A DNA stretch of 64,000 nucleotides from Streptomyces sp. 846.5 (GTDB taxonomy: Bacteria; Actinomycetota; Actinomycetes; Streptomycetales; Streptomycetaceae), in assembly GCF_004365705.1 (NCBI RefSeq), contig NZ_SOBN01000001.1:1876555-1940554 (forward strand), written 5' to 3'. A program made the translations under genes and the position numbers. Below the pieces are notes generated by a model, which was given only the letters and a program-made list of their open reading frames with translations, did not search any database and was not told the origin of the DNA. Positions 43,439-49,581 of this stretch are shown piece after piece; positions within the stretch are counted from its first letter, which is position 1, and each line of letters begins with the position of its first letter.

Positions 43439-45010
43439 TCAGTGCCGGTAGGCGTGGGTGGTGAAGCGGGTCCGGGGTGTGGCGAGCGCGGTGGGGGCTT
43501 CTGTGGGCGTGGTCGCGTTGACGATGCCCGGCCGGAGCAGACCGCTGTAGGCGTCGGTGGAGTCCAGCGGGCTGGCGTTGTTGGTCTCGACCAGGATCGG
43601 TCGCAGCGAGCCGGCGTCGGCGGCCAAGCCCTCGTAGTCGCCCAGGAAGTGGCCCCATCCGGCGTAGGGCGCCTGGAGCCAGTCGAAGACCGGGGTGATC
43701 CGCCGCTCCGACGGGTAGCCCGCGCCACCGCGCGGGAGCGTGACCAGCCAGGCCGCCGTGGGCAGAGTGGTGGTGTTGCCGGGGCTGAGGTAGCGCAGGT
43801 CGTAGTAGGTGATGTCGACTGTGCCGCGGCTGTCGACGGCGATCGAGGGGGTGAAGGCGGGGGCGGCGGGGGCCTGGTTCACCCGGGTCGGCCCTGACCA
43901 GGTGCGTCCGCCGTTGGTGGAGTGCACGAGCTGGATGGAGTTGTACTGGCCGCCGCTGAAGTCGGAGCCCTCATAGGCGAGGTACAGCTCGCCGCTCCGC
44001 GGGTCGATGGCGACGTTGGGCAGGCCGCTCCCCGCTCGCAGGGCCTTGGTGGCGTCGGCGGGGGCGTTCGGGTCGACCTCGGCAACGGACGTGTCCGGCG
44101 TCACCGCGACCGGCTTGCTCCAGCTGCGCCCCTGGTCGGTGGAGTGGACGACGCCGTAGTGCGCGTCGATGGCCGTACTGGCGGTCGCGTCGGAGTAGGT
44201 GATCCAGTTGAAGAAGTCGTAGAGCGTGTCGCTGCGCGGGTCGACGACGATGACATTGCCGATGGTCTGCGAGTTGGGCACGGCGGTGGTGTCGACGAAG
44301 GGGCGGGCGGTCGACCAGGTGCGGCCCTTGTCACGGGTGATGGAGATGTACGCCGGACCGGTGAAGAAGGGTGTGGGGGCGGTGGTCTGGTCGAGGCGGT
44401 CCCAGACCTGGTAGGCGACGCCCGCGTGGACCGGGTCGGCAGTGACCGAGTTCTTGTCGTCGCCGATCGCCGGGTCGTTGTCATCGATCAGCATGCTGGT
44501 GTGCTTCCAGGTGCGGCCGCCGTCGTAGGAGGTGGTCGCGGCGACGCCGTTGCGGGCGTCGGTGGCGTTGAAGACCAGCCCGCTGGCGTAGGCGGTACCG
44601 TCCGGGCCGAAGCTGACCCAGCCGTCGGAGGCCCGCTGGAAGGGGAGGCCGCCGGGAGCGCAGTGGCTGAACGGCAGCGGAGTCTCGCTGAAGTGGCGGC
44701 CGTCGCTGGTGTAGCTCGCGGTCAGGCCCCGGGCGCCGCCGTTGGACCAGCGGTCCTGCTGGAAGATGCCGACCGCGCGGCGCGGATCGCGGGGGCTCAC
44801 CGCGACGTACGGCTCCACCTCGGCAGAGGGGGAGTTGGTCCCGGGCCCGTCGCCGCTGAGGTCGCAGGCGGCGTAGGGGTCGCCGGGGGAGGCCAGGTTG
44901 AGCGGCTCCCCGGCGGCCCCAGCGGCGCCGGCCGATCCGGTGGTGAGGGCCGAGGAGAGCAGGAACACCAGGGATGCTGTGGTAATGGCTGATCGGACAT
45001 GTGCGCGCAT
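43439..45010 (-). CDS. Secreted Asp-box (BNR-repeat) beta-propeller protein, sialidase-like
   Basis: Encodes 523 residues from the ATG at 45010 (GGGGGA 5 bases upstream). A signal peptide (MRAHVRSAITTASLVFLLSS, ending near GSAGAAGA) leads into a beta-propeller with Asp-box motifs S-x-D-x-G-x-T-W: SYDGGRTW, TRDKGRTW, STDQGRSW and STNGGRTW. Repeats PYVAVSPRDPRRAVG, VTADPVHAGVAYQVW and VAIDPRSGELYLAY are also seen. The catalytic residues of true sialidases (arginine triad, FRIP) are not evident, so glycan binding or another exo-hydrolase activity is possible. Convergent with the GH92 gene; both could work on host or plant glycans. Confidence 0.82.
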   Translation of the reverse strand: MRAHVRSAITTASLVFLLSSALTTGSAGAAGAAGEPLNLASPGDPYAACDLSGDGPGTNSPSAEVEPYVAVSPRDPRRAVGIFQQDRWSNGGARGLTASYTSDGRHFSETPLPFSHCAPGGLPFQRASDGWVSFGPDGTAYASGLVFNATDARNGVAATTSYDGGRTWKHTSMLIDDNDPAIGDDKNSVTADPVHAGVAYQVWDRLDQTTAPTPFFTGPAYISITRDKGRTWSTARPFVDTTAVPNSQTIGNVIVVDPRSDTLYDFFNWITYSDATASTAIDAHYGVVHSTDQGRSWSKPVAVTPDTSVAEVDPNAPADATKALRAGSGLPNVAIDPRSGELYLAYEGSDFSGGQYNSIQLVHSTNGGRTWSGPTRVNQAPAAPAFTPSIAVDSRGTVDITYYDLRYLSPGNTTTLPTAAWLVTLPRGGAGYPSERRITPVFDWLQAPYAGWGHFLGDYEGLAADAGSLRPILVETNNASPLDSTDAYSGLLRPGIVNATTPTEAPTALATPRTRFTTHAYRH

Positions 45011-45121
45011 GTGATCCCCCGTGAATGGGATGCCTGTGACACTCCTGTGCATCTGTCGACCCCAGAGCCTAGCGGGCCATGACAACCCACGGGAGAGCAC
45101 CGCGGCAGCCCGACAAGACAG

Positions 45122-45480
45122 ATGACGGAGAGTCAGAACTCTTACAGTGCCCCTACCATGGCGGGTACGGCTGATGGCGCAGGCGAAACCGTTCGTGCCA
45201 TCCATGCCGCGGGGGATCCGCTGGGCGATGAGCTGCGGGTGCAGCGGGGCGCCGAGATCACGATCACGTTGCACGGGTCGCCGGTGTACGGGTGGACCGG
45301 GATCACCTGTGCCGAGGGGTCACTGGTCCTGTTGCGCCGGAGTGAACACGAGGATGATGTGGAGGCCGTGCTACGCGGGCGAAGGACCAAGGTCCGGATG
45401 CGCCCGGCGCACCCCCGCAAGCCCGATCTGGGGCTCCTCGGAATCGTCACCGCCAGCGCCCTGCCGTGCCTGGGGACGTT
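45122..45480 (+). pseudogene. Possible remnant of a small exported-protein gene
   Basis: A frame from 45122 contains VQRGAEITITLHGSPVYGWT and then GSLVLLRRSEHEDDVEAVLRGRRTK, which resembles a domain in small actinomycete exported proteins with a loose likeness to chagasin-type inhibitors. There is no signal peptide, and the reading then runs into the 3' end of the opposing XRE gene with low-complexity sequence. I read it as a truncated remnant. It could be an intact short gene of unknown function. Confidence 0.35.
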
Positions 45481-46313
45481 CAGTCGACGGGGGTGGGTGT
45501 CGGCTGCGCCATGGAGGCGAGGAGGCGCAGTCTCTCATCGCTCTCGCTGCCCTGATCGGCGTAGTAGAGGACCAGGAGCAGATCCCCGACAGGGAGCTTG
45601 TCCCGGTGCAGGCGCAGCTCACCGACGACGGGATGGTTCACGGTAGTGGTGCCGCCTTCGAGGCTGCGGATGTCGTGGCGCGCCCAGAGAGTTCGGAACC
45701 GCTCGCTCGACAGGGCCAGCTCGCCCACCAGTTCCACGAATCGCGGGTTGTCGGTGTCGTCGCCGATGGACTTTCTGAAGGCAGCGATGAATCCTTCCAT
45801 GGAGCGCGCCCAGTCCTGCTGGAACGCTTGCTCCTCAGGATCGAGGAGCAGCGACCGGAGACGGTTGTACCCGGGCTGGAGGCGCGGAGAGAGCGCGACT
45901 GCGAGCCGGTTGGATGCGAGCACATCGAACGCGCGCCCTTCCACGAACGCGGGAACCTGCACGCTCGCCAACAGCTGATGCAACCGCGCGGGCACGCGTT
46001 CAGGCTTCCGGCGCCGCTGTGGCCTCGGACGCGGGGCGGCCAGACCGAGGAGGTATTCCTGTTCGAGCTCGTCAAGGTGCAGGACCCGCGCGAGCGATTC
46101 GAGGACCTGCGCCGAGGGGTTCTTGTCGCGGCCGCGCTCCAGCCGCAGGTAGTAGTCGGCGCTGATGCCCGCGAGCATGGCGACTTCTTCACGGCGAAGC
46201 CCGGGCACACGGCGATTCGCACCCACCGGAATCCCGGCCTGCTCCGGAGCGACCAGCGCCCGCCGGGCACGGAGGTAGCTGCCGAGCAGGTTGGCGCGGC
46301 CGTCGTGGCTCAT
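45480..46313 (-). CDS. XRE-family regulator with MmyB-like ligand-binding domain
   Basis: Encodes 277 residues from the ATG at 46313; the longer frame upstream runs across the divergent SDR gene and is rejected. The N-terminal helix-turn-helix is RVPGLRREEVAMLAGISADY followed by YLRLERGRDKNPSAQVLESL. The C-terminal MmyB domain (about 105-270) contains VEGRAFDVLASNRLAVALSP and HPVVGELRLHRDKL. Members typically sit next to an SDR or other oxidoreductase gene they regulate, as here (divergent SDR at 46459). The ligand may be a fatty acid or small lipid, by family analogy. Confidence 0.9.
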   Translation of the reverse strand: MSHDGRANLLGSYLRARRALVAPEQAGIPVGANRRVPGLRREEVAMLAGISADYYLRLERGRDKNPSAQVLESLARVLHLDELEQEYLLGLAAPRPRPQRRRKPERVPARLHQLLASVQVPAFVEGRAFDVLASNRLAVALSPRLQPGYNRLRSLLLDPEEQAFQQDWARSMEGFIAAFRKSIGDDTDNPRFVELVGELALSSERFRTLWARHDIRSLEGGTTTVNHPVVGELRLHRDKLPVGDLLLVLYYADQGSESDERLRLLASMAQPTPTPVD

Positions 46314-46458
46314 ATTCGCATCGTAGTTCAGGACCCTCTCCGCCAAGGGGGCCCTGCTGGGACCCCGGAAGACGGGGGCACTGCCTCCTGCCGGAGAACA
46401 GATCAACACTGAGGGTGTCGCCGCGCCTGGAAGTCGGCGCCCTGAGCAGGAGTGATCA

Positions 46459-47220
46459 ATGGACATCAGCAACCGCACGGTCTTCATCGCCGGCGCTACC
46501 TCGGGAATCGGTCTCGAGCTCGCCCGCCGCTTCGCCGCGGCCGGCAGCGCCGTCATCGTCGGCGGCCGACGGACCGACCTGCTCGACCGACTCGCGGCTG
46601 AGGGATTCGCCGCCGTTCCCATCGACGTGACCGACCAGGACAGCGTCGACCGTGCCCGCGACACGATTCTCCGCAGCCACCCGGGCCTCGACACGATCGT
46701 GACGATGTCCGGGGTCATGATCCCCGAGGACCTGCGCGATCCCGCACACTTCAGTGCCGCGGAGAAGACGATCGACGTCAACCTCCTCGGTACCGTCCGC
46801 GTCATCGACGCGTTCACCCCGCACCTGATCGGACGCGGCACCGGCACCATCATCACGGTCACCTCGGGCATCGGATTCCTGCCGTTCCCGCCCATGCCCA
46901 CCTACGCCGCCTCGAAGGCCGGCGTACACGCCTACTCCGAGGCCTTGCGCGCGCAACTGGACGGCACCGGCATCGAGGTCACCGAACTCGTCCCCCCTGC
47001 TGTCGCCACCACACCGGAGCTCGCACAGGCCAACCCCCGCGCGCTGGACCTGGCCGACTTCGCCACCGAGGTGTTCGACCTGCTCCAGACCAGCCCCACT
47101 CCGCACGAGATCCTCGTCAAGGGGGTGCTGATGCACCGGTGGGCCGAGCGTGACGGCACCTACGACGAGTTGGTCGCCCAGCGGTCGCAGGCGCTCGCGA
47201 TGCTCCCGAGCCGTCAGTAG
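46459..47220 (+). CDS. Short-chain dehydrogenase/reductase (DltE-like), paralogue
   Basis: Encodes 253 residues with an AGGAG site before the ATG at 46459. Rossmann motif GATSGIGLELARRFAAAG, SGVMIPEDL, active site TVTSGIGFLPFPPMP and YAASKAGVHAYSEAL. It is clearly related to the SDR at 37534-38277: shared TVF-x-AGATSGIG, ELVPPAV and HEILVK blocks. It is divergent from the XRE/MmyB regulator, 145 bases apart, and is likely its target. Substrate unknown. Confidence 0.9.
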   Translation: MDISNRTVFIAGATSGIGLELARRFAAAGSAVIVGGRRTDLLDRLAAEGFAAVPIDVTDQDSVDRARDTILRSHPGLDTIVTMSGVMIPEDLRDPAHFSAAEKTIDVNLLGTVRVIDAFTPHLIGRGTGTIITVTSGIGFLPFPPMPTYAASKAGVHAYSEALRAQLDGTGIEVTELVPPAVATTPELAQANPRALDLADFATEVFDLLQTSPTPHEILVKGVLMHRWAERDGTYDELVAQRSQALAMLPSRQ

Positions 47221-47436
47221 TCACGACCTCGGGCCTCGGAGCTGACCCCCGCCCAGGGCCTGGGCAACCCCGGGTACGAGTCCGCAGGCGGCACGGTCGT
47301 CATCCTCAAGGAGGGCAAGACCCTGCGCGTTGACACCACCGGCATGCCGCCCGCCCCCGGACCCAGCCGCCGGCTCTCCGGGGCCGATCTGGCCTACGAG
47401 ATCGCCGGCGACATCCTCGGCTGCTGGAGCGAATAG
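47221..47436 (+). pseudogene. C-terminal remnant of a small secreted-protein gene
   Basis: Directly after the SDR stop codon and in the same frame, an open stretch reads LTPAQGLGNPGYESAGGTVV, then ILKEGKTLRVDTTGMPPA, then LAYEIAGDILGCWSE and a stop. The pattern (VVxLKEGKTLxVD, then GCW near the end) is like the C-terminus of exported actinomycete proteins I have seen as hypothetical. There is no start codon or signal peptide. I read it as a 5'-truncated gene joined to the end of the SDR gene. Confidence 0.5.
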
Positions 47437-47618
47437 CCGATGAAACCCAGCCACGCAACAGCGGGACCCCCGACCGGGCCCGACTGGTCGCATCAAGCGG
47501 CAACCGTAGCGAACATAGGAGGAGCGCTGAGAAATTCAGACACCGCCGATCCTCTCGCAGAGGTGAGGCACTCCGGCTCCGCGGGTGACCGCCCCCGCTT
47601 CACAGACAGGGACATGAC

Positions 47619-48038
47619 ATGTCCAGATTCCCGACTCGAGTCGCACTCCCGGCAGCAGTACTCCTGCTGGCCGTAGGCGGCTGCTCCTCGACAGCCACCA
47701 CATCCACGCCGACCCCGGCGACAGCCCCGAGTACGCAGAGCACTCCGAGTAGCCCTGCCGCCGCGAGCTCGCTGCCCGCTACGGCGGCCGCGCAGATCGT
47801 GATCGACAACTTCGCCTTCAGCCCGGCGAATCTGACCGTGCACCCCGGGCAGTCCGTCAGCGTGGTCAACCACGACTCCGCCACGCACACCCTCACCGCG
47901 AAGCCCGGCAGTGCCTTCGACACCGGCCCCATCAACCCGGGCAAGTCAGCGACGTTCACCGCCCCGGCCACCCCCGGCACCTACCCCTACGTCTGCACCA
48001 TCCACGCGTCGATGCACGGCACACTGACGGTCGGCTGA
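47619..48038 (+). CDS. Cupredoxin-domain lipoprotein (plastocyanin-like)
   Basis: Encodes 139 residues. The lipoprotein signal ends in the lipobox LAVGGC, with Cys23 the probable lipidated residue. A Thr/Ser/Pro-rich linker (about 25-60) leads to a cupredoxin domain: AQIVIDNFAFSPANLTVHPG, VVNHDSATHTLTA and YVCTIHASMHGTLTVG. Type 1 copper ligands are visible as His (VNHD or ATHT), Cys, His and Met. It would act as a surface electron carrier or copper binder. The membrane-protein gene follows after 10 bases, indicating an operon. Confidence 0.88.
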   Translation: MSRFPTRVALPAAVLLLAVGGCSSTATTSTPTPATAPSTQSTPSSPAAASSLPATAAAQIVIDNFAFSPANLTVHPGQSVSVVNHDSATHTLTAKPGSAFDTGPINPGKSATFTAPATPGTYPYVCTIHASMHGTLTVG

Positions 48039-48048
48039 GGAGCCCCTC

Positions 48049-48456
48049 GTGGCTTCCATGCCCATGGTCCTGCGAGGTACCGCAGCAGCGGGCCTCGCGG
48101 TCGACGCCTACATCCACCTGAAGCTGGCCCACCAGTACTCCCTGGTCGCCTCCTCCACCATCAGCGAGGGCACCCTGTTCCGCATCGAGGCCGCCGCCGC
48201 CATCATCGCGGCGCTGCTCGTCCTGTTCTGGCGGCACCGGACCGGCGACGCCTTCGCCTGGCTGACCGCCACCGCCGGCCTCGCAGCGATCCTGTTCTAC
48301 CGCTATGCCGACCCCGGAGCCCTCGGCCCGCTGCCGGACATGTACGAGCCGATCTGGTTCGCCGACAAAGTCTGGGCCCTGATCGGCCAGGCCGTCGCCA
48401 TCGCGGCACTGACACCGCTGATCGCCGGACGACGCCGACCGCACAGCGGGGCTTGA
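48049..48456 (+). CDS. Small integral membrane protein, cupredoxin partner
   Basis: Encodes 135 residues from a GTG at 48049 with GAGGAG upstream. Four hydrophobic segments are visible: around 8-22, 45-62, 70-84 and 105-125. An early His-rich helix reads AVDAYIHLKLAHQYSL, and a conserved-looking loop reads YADPGALGPLPDMYEPIWFADK. It has no recognised catalytic motif. Ten bases after the cupredoxin gene, so the two are probably co-expressed and may form a membrane redox or copper-handling pair. That link is inferred. Confidence 0.78.
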   Translation: MASMPMVLRGTAAAGLAVDAYIHLKLAHQYSLVASSTISEGTLFRIEAAAAIIAALLVLFWRHRTGDAFAWLTATAGLAAILFYRYADPGALGPLPDMYEPIWFADKVWALIGQAVAIAALTPLIAGRRRPHSGA

Positions 48457-48805
48457 ATCAGCAGGTCACCACGTTCACGGTCACCGCGGTGCGTGAGTAC
48501 GCCGGGAACCGATACCCGGCACGCCTTGACCGCGCCCAAGGCTCCCCAGCACAGGTGCACAGTGAAGTTGACGGGCAACGGCCCCAGCTTCTCCAGCCTG
48601 TCCAGGGTGGCAGCGGGGAACGGGGAAGGACGTGGCGCGTCAGCGTCCGGCCGCATTCGTCGCGCGGGGCGACCATGTGGTCCCTGGCCTCCAGGCGACC
48701 TGCACCGTGCGCCGTGCGCCGTGCGACTTGTCGTCCGTCCCGCGACACAGGGCTCGGAAGCGAGTTGGAGCAGGCCGTAGCCTGCGCGTACCAGGGTGAG
48801 CCGGC
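48457..48805. other. Gene-poor stretch, probably decayed coding DNA
   Basis: No supported intact gene. On the minus strand a frame reads FPAATLDRLEKLGPLPVNFT followed by VHLCWGALGAVKAC, which looks protein-like but is short and has no start. Open frames on both strands here lack family motifs. It adjoins a short-chain dehydrogenase remnant, so this is probably part of the same degraded block. Confidence 0.4.
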
Positions 48806-49050
48806 TCACCGGCGTGACCTCAGCCGTGTAGCGGCCGCCAGCGCGGTGAGGCCCAGGATGGCGGCAGCGAGGGCGCCGTGGCGCTGGGAGAGGCCCACAG
48901 CTGGGGGCTGCGGTTGGTGGCCCACAGCGCCGGGCTTCGTGGAAGCCCTGGATGGCGTGCTTGGAGCCGCAGTAGGCGGTCTGCAGCGGGATGCCGCGGT
49001 AGGCCAGCGCGGGCTCGATGATCGGACCCGGCCCTGCCCTCGACATGGTG
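48806..49050 (-). pseudogene. Remnant of a short-chain dehydrogenase gene
   Basis: Minus-strand reading gives ALAYRGIPLQTAYCGSKHAI followed by QGFHEA, the active-site helix of a YCxSKHAIQGF-type dehydrogenase. The frame then fails. In a different frame GLSQRHGALAAAILGLTALA precedes a stop at 48806-48808, matching the usual C-terminal end of such proteins. The N-terminal Rossmann fold is missing. So the gene is both 5'-truncated and frameshifted. Confidence 0.65.
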
Positions 49051-49102
49051 ACAGCGCCCCGCCAACGGCGGGCGCTGCACAGATGCGGCGCGTGTGCGAC
49101 CG

Positions 49103-49441
49103 TCAGGCGGGCTGGTCGGGTGCTGGGTCCGGGGTGCGGAGCTGGCCGTTCAACCGCAGGGCTTCTTCGAGGTCTTCGAGGATGACGATGCGGCAGGCTG
49201 CCTCGATGGGGGTCCCCTCGTCGACCAGTTCGCGGGCGCGAGAGGCGATGCGCAGCTGGTAGCGGGAGTAGCGCCGGTGGCCGCCGGCCGAGCGCAGCGG
49301 GGTGATCAGGCCCTGGTCTCCGACAGCGCGCAGGAAGCCCGGGATGGCGCCGATCATCTCGGCTGCCCGGTCCATGGTGCAGGCGGGGCGACGCCTTCGC
49401 CCGCCAGCCCACCACGGCCACCAGCCCACCACGGCCACCAA
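49103..49441 (-). CDS. MerR-like DNA-binding protein with rearranged N-terminus
   Basis: Up to 112 residues. The body from Met at 49375 (MDRAAEMIGAIPGFLRAVGD, then LITPLRSAGGHRRYSRYQLR and EGTPIEAACRIVILEDLEEA) is a MerR-type winged helix-turn-helix of an actinomycete subgroup. In that subgroup, as I recall, about 20-30 more residues precede the MDRAAEM segment. Here that part is replaced by VAVVGWWPWWAGG, translated from a 17-base tandem repeat. No ribosome-binding site is seen before either start. The gene is probably 5'-truncated by a rearrangement, though the DNA-binding core is intact. Confidence 0.55.
   Translation of the reverse strand: MVAVVGWWPWWAGGRRRRPACTMDRAAEMIGAIPGFLRAVGDQGLITPLRSAGGHRRYSRYQLRIASRARELVDEGTPIEAACRIVILEDLEEALRLNGQLRTPDPAPDQPA
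49404..49437. repeat. 17-base tandem duplication
   Basis: CCAGCCCACCACGGCCA occurs twice head to tail (49404-49420 and 49421-49437), followed by a partial third copy. It sits exactly where the MerR-like gene loses its normal N-terminus, and an unrelated plus-strand fragment (GGYPYGGFGAGQRARDFEGS) begins just after it. It looks like a junction. Confidence 0.7.
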
Positions 49442-49581
49442 GCCCGGCGGCTACCCCTACGGAGGCTTCGGCGCCGGGCAGCGCGCCCGCGACTTCGAAG
49501 GCAGCAAGGCCCAGGCCAACCTCGTCGCGGGCGGCAGCCCGGCGCCGCTTGGCCGTGCATAGCCTGCACGGCACCGGTGGT

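Noticed and set aside
48453-49262. 269-residue plus-strand frame in the remnant zone
   Set aside because: No domain; it crosses a dehydrogenase remnant and the MerR-like gene that read sensibly on the minus strand.
49404-49437. CRISPR or insertion-sequence end at the 17-base repeat
   Set aside because: Only two full head-to-tail copies without spacers, and no transposase or inverted terminal repeats nearby.
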